64,000 nt of DNA from Burkholderia sp. BCC1644 (GTDB taxonomy: Bacteria > Pseudomonadota > Gammaproteobacteria > Burkholderiales > Burkholderiaceae), in NCBI RefSeq assembly GCF_902833225.1, contig NZ_CADFEI010000001.1:310001-374000 (forward strand), written 5' to 3'. The number at the start of each line of letters is the position of its first letter. Positions within the stretch are counted from its first letter, which is position 1. Position numbers and translations under genes: made by a program. Below the pieces are notes generated by a model. The model saw nothing but the letters and a program-made list of their open reading frames with translations, ran no database searches and was not told the DNA's origin. Positions 1 through 8,901 of the stretch are shown piece after piece.

Positions 1-38
1 CTGCGCGCTCGAATCGCGCGGCCCGTTTGGAGAGAGAC

Positions 39-1391
39 ATGCCCCAATCGCTTCCCGCCGAAGCGACGCTCGCGCACGCGAGTGCCTCGGCGCCGACTTC
101 CGTATCCGAATTCAGCGACGCGCAGCTGTTCCGCAAGATCGCGTGGCGGATCGTCCCGTTCCTGTTCCTTTGCTACGTCGTGTCGTTTCTCGACCGCATC
201 AACATCGGCTTCGCGCAGTTGCAGATGAAGCACGATCTCGGTTTCAGCGATGCGATGTACGGCCTCGGCGCCGCGGTGTTCTACGTCGGCTACGTGTTCT
301 GCGAAGTGCCGAGCAACATGCTGCTCGCGCGGTTCGGCGCGCGCCGCACGTTTACGCGGATCATGCTGCTGTGGGGCATTGCGTCGACCGGCATGATGTT
401 CGTGTCGCAGCCGTCGCATTTCTACGTGCTGCGGTTCCTGCTCGGCGTGTTCGAGGCCGGTTTCTTTCCCGGCATCGTGCTGTACCTGACCTACTGGTTC
501 CCCGCGAACCGGCGCGCGGCGGCGATCTCGGTGTTCTTCGCGGGCGTCGCGGTGGCCGGCGTGCTCGGCGGCCTGATGTCCGGCTGGATCATGCGCGACA
601 TGAGCGGCGTGCTCGGGCTGCACGGCTGGCAATGGATGTTCGCGATCGAAGGCGCGCCGGCGATCCTGCTCGCGTTCGCTGCGTTCACGTTCCTCGTCGA
701 CCGGCCGCAGGACGCCGCGTGGCTCACGTCCGACGAAAAGGCGCGCGTCGCCGCGCTGTGTGCCGACGGCCGTGGGCACGGCAGCGCGCACGACGGGCGC
801 AGCGTGATGGCCGCGCTCGCGAATCCGCGCGTGTACCTGTTCGCGTTCATCTATTTCTCGCTGACCTGCGCGTCGCTGACGCTCAACTTCTGGATGCCGC
901 TGATGATCCGCGACTTCGGCGTGACCGACGTCGTGGCCGTGAGCCTGTACACGGTCGTGCCGAACGCGGTCGGCGCGGTGGGGTTGATCCTGATCGCGCG
1001 CCGCTCGGACCGCACCGGCGAGCGCCGCAAGCACTTCGCGTGCTGCACGATCGGCGGCGGGCTCGCGCTCGCGGCGCTGACGCTGCACCTGCATAGCTTC
1101 GCGGCGATGCTCGCGTGCCTGTCGATCGCGGCGACGCTGATCTTTGCCGCGCTGCCGATCTTCTGGGCCGTGCCGACCCGTTACCTGTCGGGCAACGCGG
1201 CCGCCGCCGGGATCGCGCTGATCAGCAGCATCGGGATCACGAGCGGCATCGTCAGCCCGTGGGTGATCGGGATGATCCGCACGCGCACGGGCAGCATGGA
1301 TCTCGCCGTGTACCTGCTGGCCGCGCTGCTGGTGGTGAGCGGCGCCGCGCTGATGCTCGGCGTGAAGGGCGAAAGCGCGCAGCGCAGCTGA
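39..1391 (+). CDS. MFS transporter, anion:cation symporter (ACS) type
   Basis: A 450-residue inner-membrane permease of the major facilitator superfamily, ACS branch, whose known members import organic acids such as phthalate, tartrate, glucarate and 4-hydroxyphenylacetate. About twelve hydrophobic segments are visible, with the loop 2-3 signature (RFGARRTFTRIM) after the second segment and a charged central loop near residues 225-255. The ATG at 39 is chosen because GGAGAGA lies just upstream; an in-frame TTG at 27 has no ribosome site. A second, closely similar permease begins 86 bases downstream on the same strand, so the two probably form a tandem duplication and possibly one transcript with genes left of the window. 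The substrate cannot be told from the sequence. Confidence 0.9.
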   Translation: MPQSLPAEATLAHASASAPTSVSEFSDAQLFRKIAWRIVPFLFLCYVVSFLDRINIGFAQLQMKHDLGFSDAMYGLGAAVFYVGYVFCEVPSNMLLARFGARRTFTRIMLLWGIASTGMMFVSQPSHFYVLRFLLGVFEAGFFPGIVLYLTYWFPANRRAAAISVFFAGVAVAGVLGGLMSGWIMRDMSGVLGLHGWQWMFAIEGAPAILLAFAAFTFLVDRPQDAAWLTSDEKARVAALCADGRGHGSAHDGRSVMAALANPRVYLFAFIYFSLTCASLTLNFWMPLMIRDFGVTDVVAVSLYTVVPNAVGAVGLILIARRSDRTGERRKHFACCTIGGGLALAALTLHLHSFAAMLACLSIAATLIFAALPIFWAVPTRYLSGNAAAAGIALISSIGITSGIVSPWVIGMIRTRTGSMDLAVYLLAALLVVSGAALMLGVKGESAQRS

Positions 1392-1477
1392 GCGAACCAG
1401 GGCCGGTTGCTGCCCGCGGGCAGCGGCGACCGGCGCTTCATCCCCGTCCGCACCCGAATCCATCGAGGAGACGTTCG

Positions 1478-2839
1478 ATGTCAGCCCCTCTTCAAGCGCA
1501 CGCCGCACCGGCCGTCGCATCCGGCGCCGGTTCAACGGACGCGGCCGGCGACGACGCGCTGTACCGCCGCATCGGCATGCGGATCATCCCGTTCCTGTTC
1601 ATCTGCTACATCGTGTCGATCCTCGATCGCAGCAACATCGGCTTCGCGCAGTTGCAGATGCGGCAGGATCTCGGCCTGACCGACGCGATGTACAGCCTCG
1701 GCGCGGTGCTGTTCTTCGTCGGCTACGTGCTGTTCGAGGTGCCGAGCAACGCGCTGCTGCGCCGCTTCGGCGCGCGCCGCACGTTCGCGCGGATCATGTT
1801 CCTGTGGGGCGCGGTGTCGGTCGCGATGATTACCGTCGACAGCGCGAAGCACTTCTACGTGCTGCGCTTCCTGCTCGGGCTGTTCGAGGCCGGGTTCTTC
1901 CCGGGCGTGGTGTTCTACCTGACCTACTGGTACCCGGCGCGGCGGCGTGCTTCGGTGCTGTCGATCTTCTACGCGGGCGTCGCGGTGGCCGGGATGGTCG
2001 GCGGGCTGCTGTCGGGCTGGCTCATGCGCGGGATGTTCGGCGTGATGGGGCTGCACGGCTGGCAATGGATGTTCGCGATCGAAGGCGCGCCCGCGATCGT
2101 GCTCGGCGTGATCGCGTGGTTCTGGCTGTGCGATCGCCCCGAGCACGCGCGCTGGCTGTCCGACGCCGACCGTCAGCGGCTCGCGGCCGACCTGGCCGCC
2201 GATCGCGCCGGCTCGGGCGCACAGGCGCCGCATTCGCTGCGGCAGGTGCTGGCCGAACCGCGCACGTACCTGTTCGCGTTCATCTATTTCTCGCTGACCA
2301 CCGCGCTGCTGATGCTGCTGTTCTGGATGCCGCTCATGATCCGCGAATTCGGCATCCGCGACGTGGTGCAGATCAGCCTGCTGTCGGTCGTGCCGAACGC
2401 GATCGGCGCGGCCGGCCTGATCGTGATCGCGCGACGCTCGGACCGCAAGCGCGAACGGCGCCGGCACTTCGCCGCGTGCGCGTTCGGCGGTGCAGTGGCG
2501 CTCGCGCTGCTGACGCTGCACCTGCCGAGCATCGTCGCGATGATGGCACTGCTGTCGATCGCGGCGATGCTGATCTTCGCCGCGCATCCGGTGTTCTGGG
2601 CCGTGCCGTCCGCGTATTTCTCGGGCGCCGGCGCGGCGGGCGGGATCGCGCTGATCAGCAGCATCGGCGTGTCGAGCGGGATGATCACGCCCTGGCTCGT
2701 CGGGTTGATCCGCACGCGAACCGGCAGCATGGATCCGGCGATGCTGATGATCGCGGCGCTGCTGGCCGCGTGCGCGGTCGCGATGCTGCTGGGCGTGCGG
2801 CGCGGCGAGGCCGGCGCACGGGCGGAAGCCGCGCATTGA
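1478..2839 (+). CDS. MFS transporter, ACS type (paralogue of the preceding gene)
   Basis: A 453-residue permease of the same ACS branch. It is co-linear with its neighbour from the first membrane segment (IPFLF.CYIVS.LDR) to the last, sharing long blocks such as HGWQWMFAIEGAPAI, YLFAFIYFSLT and RTRTGSMD. GAGGAG at 1465-1470 fixes the start at 1478. The N-terminal 30 residues differ from the upstream copy. The tandem arrangement suggests duplication followed by divergence of substrate. The gene ends 70 bases before the stop of a convergent GGDEF gene. Confidence 0.9.
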   Translation: MSAPLQAHAAPAVASGAGSTDAAGDDALYRRIGMRIIPFLFICYIVSILDRSNIGFAQLQMRQDLGLTDAMYSLGAVLFFVGYVLFEVPSNALLRRFGARRTFARIMFLWGAVSVAMITVDSAKHFYVLRFLLGLFEAGFFPGVVFYLTYWYPARRRASVLSIFYAGVAVAGMVGGLLSGWLMRGMFGVMGLHGWQWMFAIEGAPAIVLGVIAWFWLCDRPEHARWLSDADRQRLAADLAADRAGSGAQAPHSLRQVLAEPRTYLFAFIYFSLTTALLMLLFWMPLMIREFGIRDVVQISLLSVVPNAIGAAGLIVIARRSDRKRERRRHFAACAFGGAVALALLTLHLPSIVAMMALLSIAAMLIFAAHPVFWAVPSAYFSGAGAAGGIALISSIGVSSGMITPWLVGLIRTRTGSMDPAMLMIAALLAACAVAMLLGVRRGEAGARAEAAH

Positions 2840-2909
2840 CGGCAATGGCGCGCGAGCGGGCGGTGGCGCGATGCCGTCGTTCCGTTCGCGGAGGAAGCGG
2901 GCGCCGCGG

Positions 2910-4706
2910 CTAGGCCCGATACACCTCGATCCGGTTGCGGCCGCGTTCCTTCGCGAGATAGAGCGCCTTGTCGGCGCGCGACAGCGACTGGTAGGCGCCG
3001 AAGTCCGATTCGCGCATCGCGTCGATGCCGATGCTGACGGTCACCACGACCTGCTCGTCCTCGTGCGTGAGCTGCGTCTGCAGCGCGCGCTGCTGCACGC
3101 GCCGCGCGAAGGCCAGCGCTGTATCGAGATCCGATCCCGGCAGCACGATCGCGAACTCCTCGCCGCCGACCCGGCCGACGATGCTGTCCGGCCCGGTTTC
3201 CGCGAGCAGCAGCCGCGCGAAATGACGGAGCGCGCGATCGCCGAGCGGGTGGCCCCAGCGGTCGTTCAGCGCCTTGAAATGATCGAGATCGAGCATCAGC
3301 ACGGCGGCGGCCCGCCCGGTCGCGCGCACGCCACGCAGCGCCGCTTCGCTTTGCCGCATGAACGCATGCCGGTTCGACAGTTGCGTCAGGTGGTCGGTCG
3401 TCGCCATCCGGTGCAGTTCGGCCTCGATGTGCTTGCGGTCGGTCGCATCGGTGATGAAGCCGTGCCATACGGTGCCGCCGTCGGCCGTGCGCTGCGGGCG
3501 CGCATCGCCTTCGCGCCAGCGCAGGCCCTGGCCGGGCAGCAGCACGCGATACTCGAGGCGCCACGGTGTCAGGTGCACCGACGATTCCTGCAGCGACTGC
3601 CGATAGGCGACCAGGTCGGCCGGATGGATCCGCATTTCGACCGTTTCCGCGTGGCGGGCGAGCTGCTCGGGCGTCAGTTCGTAGATGTCGCGCACACCGG
3701 CGCTCGCATACGAGAAGAAGCGGCACCCGCCGGCGGTCTGCCGAAGCTGAAATACGAGCCCCGGCACCTGGTCGGTGAGATCCGTGACGAGCGCGGCCGA
3801 GTCGCGCAACCGCGCGGCGAGTTCGCGCAGCGCGGTGATGTCGGTGGTCGTGCCGACCATCCGCAGCGCACGGCCATGGCAGTCGCGAGTGATCACCTTG
3901 CCGCGGCTGCGAATCCACCGGTACGTGCCGTCCTTGCAGCGGATGCGGTGCTCGACTTCGTAGCTGTCGGTCCGGCTTTCGAAATGCGCGAGCATCGCGG
4001 CTTTCACGCCGTCGACGTCGTCCGGATGCAGGCGTTCGTACGCATCCTCGATCCGGCTGCTCAGTTCGTGCGGCGCATAGCCGAGCATTGCCTTCCACGC
4101 CGGCGAGTAACGGATCTCGCCGTTCTCCACGTTGCGGTCCCACACGCCGGTGCCGCTTTCGGTCAGTGCAAGCGACGTCAGCGTGCTGTGCTCCTCGACG
4201 CGCGCGAGCCGGTTGCGCAACGCAGCTTCCGCGATGGCGCGGGCCAGCACGCGCTCGGCCACGACCGCGAGGTCGAGCAGCAGCGCGCATTGCGTGGCGT
4301 CGAGCATCAGGCGGGTGTCGTTGACGATGCACAGCGTGCCGAGTGTCGTGCCGTCGGGCGCGGCCAGCTCACAGGCCGCGACGATCTGCGGCGCAAAAAG
4401 CAGGGCGTCGTCGCGTTGTGGGTCGTGTACGACGTATCGTCTGCCGGCAGACGGATCGCGTTCGACGTGCGGCGGAAGGCAGTCGGCGGGAAGCGGATCG
4501 GGCAAGGTGCCGTCGGCGGCGAGCACGTGTTGCGTGCCGGCCTCGGCGCGCGCGACGAATGCGCCGGCCGTGCGTGCCTGCGCACGCGCAATGCGGCAAA
4601 CGGCGACGAGTTCGGGCAGCGGCGGAAGCGCCGGCTGGCCGTCGGCGGAATCGCGCGCAGAGGCCGGCGCGTCGCCGGTCTCGGTGATGAACATACGGAA
4701 CCGCAT
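2910..4706 (-). CDS. GAF-PAS-PAS-GGDEF diguanylate cyclase
   Basis: A predicted cytoplasmic sensor enzyme making cyclic di-GMP. From the chosen start (598 residues) the order is: a GAF-like region about 30-160, a first PAS domain with PAC segment about 175-295 (ending VGTTTDITALRELA), a second PAS about 305-430 (HGFITDATDRKHIEAEL), and a GGDEF domain about 435-598. The catalytic loop reads GGEEF at 514-518, consistent with an active cyclase. The position of the usual allosteric inhibition site RxxD reads GPDS, so product inhibition is probably absent. No membrane segment or signal peptide is seen, so the signal is likely cytosolic. The start is uncertain: ATG at 4706, 4694 or further upstream at 4850 are all in frame and none has a strong ribosome site. 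Confidence 0.88.
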   Translation of the reverse strand: MRFRMFITETGDAPASARDSADGQPALPPLPELVAVCRIARAQARTAGAFVARAEAGTQHVLAADGTLPDPLPADCLPPHVERDPSAGRRYVVHDPQRDDALLFAPQIVAACELAAPDGTTLGTLCIVNDTRLMLDATQCALLLDLAVVAERVLARAIAEAALRNRLARVEEHSTLTSLALTESGTGVWDRNVENGEIRYSPAWKAMLGYAPHELSSRIEDAYERLHPDDVDGVKAAMLAHFESRTDSYEVEHRIRCKDGTYRWIRSRGKVITRDCHGRALRMVGTTTDITALRELAARLRDSAALVTDLTDQVPGLVFQLRQTAGGCRFFSYASAGVRDIYELTPEQLARHAETVEMRIHPADLVAYRQSLQESSVHLTPWRLEYRVLLPGQGLRWREGDARPQRTADGGTVWHGFITDATDRKHIEAELHRMATTDHLTQLSNRHAFMRQSEAALRGVRATGRAAAVLMLDLDHFKALNDRWGHPLGDRALRHFARLLLAETGPDSIVGRVGGEEFAIVLPGSDLDTALAFARRVQQRALQTQLTHEDEQVVVTVSIGIDAMRESDFGAYQSLSRADKALYLAKERGRNRIEVYRA

Positions 4707-5039
4707 GGTCGAATTCCGCAACGGACGATTGCCCTCGTAATCGGACGAATGCCGATCGAACGAGGCTGCTTGGGGGACTGCAATCGCAGAGCTTACTGTC
4801 GCGCGGAATGCGTGGCAAGCGAGTCGAAATCGGTCGCTGGCGTCGGTCATTTGTGCCGGCGGAGAACGGATCCGGAGCGCGTTCCCGCAGACCAATCGAG
4901 CGTTCGGCGCGCGCCCGGAAACGTGCCGCCGAACGCCGGATGACCGTCGGCCGATTCGCCGTGCGGCCCCGTTTTCCGCGCCGCGTCCGGGGGGCGATGC
5001 GATGACCGGCCCCGATCGGCACGGGGCCGGCGCGATCGA
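4707..5039. other. Intergenic stretch, 333 bases
   Basis: This lies between the divergent start of the GGDEF gene and the stop of the short-chain dehydrogenase gene. I see no credible gene in it. It carries a hairpin near its right end (5006-5030). Part of it may encode the N-terminus of the GGDEF protein if an upstream start is used. Confidence 0.6.
5006..5030 (-). terminator. GC-rich hairpin after the SDR gene
   Basis: CCGGCCCCG at 5006-5014 pairs perfectly with CGGGGCCGG at 5022-5030 around a 7-base loop, 10 bases past the stop of the minus-strand dehydrogenase gene. There is no T run, so this is a hairpin that may stop transcription or protect the 3' end rather than a textbook terminator. 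Confidence 0.45.
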
Positions 5040-5834
5040 TCAGCTCGCGTAGCGCGGCGCGGGCGTATCGGCCGACAGGTGCGGTGCCATCGTGCGACGT
5101 GCGGTCTCGTAAGCGTCCCATTCGTCGCCCGCATGCAGCGACGGGATCGTCACGAGTTCGCCGCGCTCGAAGCCGACGAGCGCCGCATCGACCATGTCGG
5201 GCGCGGTCATCACGATTTCCTTCGGCAGGTGCTCGAGCGGCAGGCCGCCCGTTTGCCAGAAATCGGTGGCGGTTGCGCCGGGCAGTACGGCCTGCACCTG
5301 TACGCCCTTGCCGGCGAGTTCGTGATGCAGCGACTGGCTGAACGCGAGCACGAACGCCTTGCTGCCGCCGTACACGCCGTTCAGCGTTTCCGGCGAGATC
5401 GCGACGATCGACGAAATGTTGATCACCGCGCCGCCGCCGCGTGCGACGAAGCCGGGCACGGCCGCATAGGTCAGGCGCGTGAGCGCGGTCACGTTCAGGT
5501 CGATCATGCGCGTCATCGCGTCGACGTCGCTGTCGAGCAGCGGCGCATGCGTGCCGATGCCCGCGTTGTTCACGAGCAGCGTGATGCTCGCGTCCTGTTT
5601 CAGCTTCGCCTCGACGGCGGCCAGCGCCGCGCGGTCGTTGAGGTCCGCGTCGACGATCTCGACGCTGCGCTGCGTGTCGTTCGTGATGCGTTCGGCAAGG
5701 GCGCTCAGCCGGTCGCGATTGCGCGCGACCAGGATCAGGTCGTAGCCGCGGCGTGCGAGGCGGTCTGCGTAGACGGCGCCGATGCCCGACGATGCGCCGG
5801 TAATGAGGGCGGTACCGCGATGTGCTTGCGTCAT
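5040..5834 (-). CDS. Short-chain dehydrogenase/reductase (SDR)
   Basis: A 264-residue classical SDR oxidoreductase, cytoplasmic, using NAD(P)H on an unidentified substrate. The nucleotide-binding motif TGASSGIG is at 12-19, NNAG at 89-92, and the catalytic Ser142, Tyr155 and Lys159 (YGGSK) are all present. The sequence resembles the SDR group often labelled DltE or YdfG-like. The ATG at 5834 is preceded by GGAGCAC; an open frame continues upstream but overlaps the divergent regulator. The gene diverges from the DJ-1/AraC regulator, which starts 136 bases away and is a plausible controller. Confidence 0.9.
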   Translation of the reverse strand: MTQAHRGTALITGASSGIGAVYADRLARRGYDLILVARNRDRLSALAERITNDTQRSVEIVDADLNDRAALAAVEAKLKQDASITLLVNNAGIGTHAPLLDSDVDAMTRMIDLNVTALTRLTYAAVPGFVARGGGAVINISSIVAISPETLNGVYGGSKAFVLAFSQSLHHELAGKGVQVQAVLPGATATDFWQTGGLPLEHLPKEIVMTAPDMVDAALVGFERGELVTIPSLHAGDEWDAYETARRTMAPHLSADTPAPRYAS

Positions 5835-5970
5835 GATGTGCTCCGTTTCGGTGGGGTTGGCCGGATGGCGTGAAGCCATTCTGGCTCCGAAGCGTCGCGA
5901 CACAAATGACGTAGATGGGTATGATTCAGGACATCGGGCCGACCACCGCGCCCGGGACCGGAGACCCCTC

Positions 5971-6918
5971 ATGCACCGAATCGGCTTTCTGATCACCGAC
6001 GGCTTCCAGATCATGGCGCTCGCCGCGCAGTCGGTGTTCGAGTACGCGAACATGGGCATGCGCGAGCCGTTCTACGTGATGGACAACTATTCGGTCGACG
6101 GCGGCGACGTGCGCTCGTCGCTCGGGCTGTCGGTCGCGACGCGCGCGCTGCGCGGGCGGATCGACGTCGATACGTGGATCGTCGCGGGCGTCAACGATCC
6201 GCTCGCCGCGCCGGCGCCGGCCGGCGTCGTCACCTACCTGCGGCGTGCGAATGCGCGTGCGCGCCGGATCGCCGGCATCTGCACCGGTGCATTCGTGCTG
6301 GCCGAGGCCGGTCTGCTCGCGCAACGCCGCGCAACCACGCACTGGGCGTTCGGCCGCGACATGCAGCGGCAGTACCCGGAGATTCGCGTCGAGGAAGACC
6401 GGATCTACATCGTCGACGGTCCGATCTGGACCTCGGCCGGGATGACGGCCGGGCTGGACCTTGCGCTCGCGATGGTGGAAAAGGATCTGGGCGCCGATGC
6501 CGCGCGCTCGGTCGCGCACAAGCTCGTGATGCATCAGCGCCGCGCCGGCGGCCAGTCGCAGCATTCGGAAATGCTCGATCTCGCGCCGAAATCCGACCGG
6601 ATCCAGAACGCGCTGAACTATGCGCGGCAGAACCTCGGCCGCGTGCTGACCGTCGAGGATCTGGCCGAAGCCGTTCACTTGAGCCCGCGCCAGTTCAGCC
6701 GCGTGTTCACGCTCGAAACGGGGCAGTCGCCGGCGAAGGCGATCGAGCGGCTGCGGCTCGAATCCGCGCGGCTGATGATCGAGCAGAGCCGCCATCCGCT
6801 CGACGTGATCGCGAAGGAGAACGGTTTTCGCGACCGCCGGCACATGCGCGAGGCGTTCGTGCGCGGGTTCGGCGTGCCGCCGCAGGCGATGCGGCGCGAC
6901 GCGCGGGAGCCGGCCTGA
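5971..6918 (+). CDS. GlxA-type AraC regulator with DJ-1/PfpI domain
   Basis: A 315-residue transcription regulator. Residues about 3-185 form a DJ-1/PfpI (class I glutamine amidotransferase-like) domain with the nucleophile-elbow segment GICTGAF. Residues about 210-310 form the AraC DNA-binding domain with two helix-turn-helix units (TVEDLAEAVHLSPRQFSRVF, then a second ending in FGVPP). The family includes GlxA, ArgR and CdhR and usually senses small metabolites. The start at 5971 follows GGAG at 5960-5963. It is divergent from the SDR gene and followed after 76 bases by an epoxide hydrolase gene on the same strand; either could be its target. Confidence 0.9.
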   Translation: MHRIGFLITDGFQIMALAAQSVFEYANMGMREPFYVMDNYSVDGGDVRSSLGLSVATRALRGRIDVDTWIVAGVNDPLAAPAPAGVVTYLRRANARARRIAGICTGAFVLAEAGLLAQRRATTHWAFGRDMQRQYPEIRVEEDRIYIVDGPIWTSAGMTAGLDLALAMVEKDLGADAARSVAHKLVMHQRRAGGQSQHSEMLDLAPKSDRIQNALNYARQNLGRVLTVEDLAEAVHLSPRQFSRVFTLETGQSPAKAIERLRLESARLMIEQSRHPLDVIAKENGFRDRRHMREAFVRGFGVPPQAMRRDAREPA

Positions 6919-6994
6919 GCGCGGATGCGAGGCGTTCGGTGCGGTTTGAAGAAAACGCGCAGAATCTCGTCGATATTATTCGTGAGGAGACACG

Positions 6995-8143
6995 ATGCAC
7001 GCCGCCCCGTTCGACATTGCGATTCCCGATCACGCGCTCGATGACCTGCGCCGACGCCTGCGAGACACGCGCGCACCGATGCTGACACCGGCCGGGGCGT
7101 GGCAGCAGGGTGTCGACGGTGCGTGGCTGCGCGAGCTGACCGCATACTGGGCCGAACGCTTCGACTGGCGTGCGGCGGAGCGCGCGCTGAACCGGCTGCC
7201 GCAATTCGTCGCCGACGCCGGCGGACAGCGCGTGCATTTCATCCATCGACGCGGCGTCGGGCCGAGGCCGTATCCGCTCGTCATCACGCACGGCTGGCCG
7301 GGTTCCGTCTTCGAATTCGAGGCGCTGATCGATCGCCTCTGCGACCCGGGGGCGTTCGGCGGCGATCCGGACGACGCGTTCGACGTCGTCGTGCCGTCAC
7401 TGCCGGGCTTCCTGTTCTCGCCGGCGCCCGAGGCGCCCGGCATGGCGGCATTTCAGGTCGCCGACCGCTGGGCGGCGCTGATGTCCGGTCTCGGTTATCG
7501 CCGCTTCGGTGCGCAAGGCGGGGACCTCGGCGCAGGCGTGTCGATTGCGCTCGGCGCGCGACATGCCGACGTGGTGGATGCGATTCACCTGAACTATCTG
7601 CCCGGCAGCTACGAACCGCCGACCGACGCGGCTGCGCCGCTGACCGAGGACGAACGGGCCTTCGCGACGCAGCGCGGCGAATGGGCCGCGCTGGAAGGCG
7701 GATACGCGCATGTGCACATGACGAAGCCGCAGACGCTGGCCGTCGCGCTCAACGATTCGCCGGCCGGGCTGGCCGCGTGGATCGCGGAGAAATTCCGCGC
7801 GTGGAGCGATTGCGACGGCGACGTCGCGCGGCGGTTTTCGCACGACACGCTGCTGACCGGAATCTCGCTCTACTGGTTCACCGGCTGCATCGGTTCGTCC
7901 ATGCAGATGTATTGGGAAAACCGGCTGCAGCCCATGCGCTTCGCGGCCGGGCAGCGCGTGGCGGTGCCCGTCGCGTTTGCGCGTTTTCCGAAGGAAATCA
8001 GCTGCCCGCCGCGCAGCTGGCTCGAACGGGTGTTCGACGTCGCGCAGTGGACCGACATGCCGCGCGGTGGCCATTTTGCTGCGCTGGAGGAGCCGGAACT
8101 GCTGGCCAACGATATTCGGCGTTTTTTCCGGCGTTTTCGGTAA
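6995..8143 (+). CDS. Epoxide hydrolase, alpha/beta-hydrolase with EHN domain
   Basis: A 382-residue enzyme of the microsomal-type epoxide hydrolase family, which opens epoxides to vicinal diols through a covalent aspartyl ester. The N-terminal EHN domain covers about residues 3-105. The oxyanion motif HGWPGS is at 99-104, the nucleophile Asp177 sits in GGDLGAG, and the catalytic His360 is in GGHFA near the C-terminus. GAGGAG precedes the ATG at 6995. No signal peptide is visible, so it should be cytosolic. The upstream DJ-1/AraC regulator on the same strand is a possible regulator. The natural substrate is not evident. Confidence 0.9.
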   Translation: MHAAPFDIAIPDHALDDLRRRLRDTRAPMLTPAGAWQQGVDGAWLRELTAYWAERFDWRAAERALNRLPQFVADAGGQRVHFIHRRGVGPRPYPLVITHGWPGSVFEFEALIDRLCDPGAFGGDPDDAFDVVVPSLPGFLFSPAPEAPGMAAFQVADRWAALMSGLGYRRFGAQGGDLGAGVSIALGARHADVVDAIHLNYLPGSYEPPTDAAAPLTEDERAFATQRGEWAALEGGYAHVHMTKPQTLAVALNDSPAGLAAWIAEKFRAWSDCDGDVARRFSHDTLLTGISLYWFTGCIGSSMQMYWENRLQPMRFAAGQRVAVPVAFARFPKEISCPPRSWLERVFDVAQWTDMPRGGHFAALEEPELLANDIRRFFRRFR

Positions 8144-8163
8144 CGCGCGGGTCGATCCGGGAG

Positions 8164-8182
8164 GCCGGCGAAGTCCGCCGGC
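8164..8182. terminator. Hairpin between convergent genes
   Basis: GCCGGCG (8164-8170) pairs with CGCCGGC (8176-8182) across a 5-base loop in the gap between the convergent epoxide hydrolase and cupin genes. There is no T run on either side; it could act weakly in both directions. Confidence 0.35.
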
Positions 8183-8242
8183 GGCCAACCGGGCATCGAC
8201 GGGAGCCGGCACCTTGCGGATCGCGCCGCGCGGCCTCCTGTC

Positions 8243-8734
8243 CTATCGCGTGACGAACGGCGCGGCGTCGTCCGGCGCGGTGCGCGCATGCTTGCGCTGG
8301 CGCAGCAGCGCGACGCGGCAGTTCTCGCGCGCGGTCTCGTTACCATCGTCGTCGAGCAGCACGAGATCGCCGCGCATCACGTTCAGCGTGATCACGTCCT
8401 CACCCGGCGCGCCGAGCGTTTCCGGCGTGTGCACAGAGCCGGCCGGTTCGAGCACCGTCGAGCCGGCGTGCGCGACCCAGTCGTACTCCAGATAGCGCCA
8501 CGCGCCCTGCAGCGTATGGACGAACACCTCGCCGTCGTGACGGTGGCGCGGCAGCGTGCCGCCGGCCGGCATCTTCAATAGCGCGGTGAGCGTGTCCTCG
8601 GCCGCATTGATGTGCAGGTACTTGATCGCGAGCCCCGGCAGGTCGGCGCTCATCGGCAGCCACGGCAGCGCGTCGCCGGGCAGGCACGAGATCGGCGGCA
8701 GGTCGGTGGAGAGCGGGGCGGACAGCTGCGTCAT
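8243..8734 (-). CDS. Cupin-domain protein (dihydroxyacetophenone dioxygenase / ChrR-like)
   Basis: A 163-residue single-domain cupin. The first cupin motif, with metal-ligand candidates H-x-H-x4-E, is seen as PRHRHDGEVFVHTLQGAW around residues 62-80. The architecture resembles 2,4'-dihydroxyacetophenone dioxygenase and the ChrR cupin. The function is therefore a probable metal-dependent dioxygenase or sensor, not further defined. The ATG at 8734 has no clear ribosome site; an alternative ATG at 8767 is in frame. It is divergent from the marR gene, and the palindromic operator at 8857-8881 lies between them. Confidence 0.75.
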   Translation of the reverse strand: MTQLSAPLSTDLPPISCLPGDALPWLPMSADLPGLAIKYLHINAAEDTLTALLKMPAGGTLPRHRHDGEVFVHTLQGAWRYLEYDWVAHAGSTVLEPAGSVHTPETLGAPGEDVITLNVMRGDLVLLDDDGNETARENCRVALLRQRKHARTAPDDAAPFVTR

Positions 8735-8856
8735 GGCGGGAGGCGGAGGGAACTGGGGAGCCCGCATTATCGCAGAGCCGGATCGCACGGCTGTACGCGG
8801 CCGTTCTCATCGATGCAGACGCAGCCGAACGCGCGATCCTTACAGCCTGAAATGTG

Positions 8857-8881
8857 CAGTCAAACTGTACAGTTAAACTGT
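8857..8881. promoter_or_regulatory. Overlapping palindromes, probable MarR operator
   Basis: Three overlapping dyads occur within 25 bases, 21 bases before the marR start: CAGT-N3-ACTG (8857-8867), AACTGTACAGTT (8863-8874, perfect), and ACAGTT-A-AACTGT (8869-8881, perfect). The repeated half-site ACTGT/ACAGT suggests cooperative binding of two regulator dimers. The position implies autoregulation of the marR operon and perhaps control of the divergent cupin gene. Confidence 0.7.
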
Positions 8882-8901
8882 CGATGTGCTATCTTTGCGC
8901 C

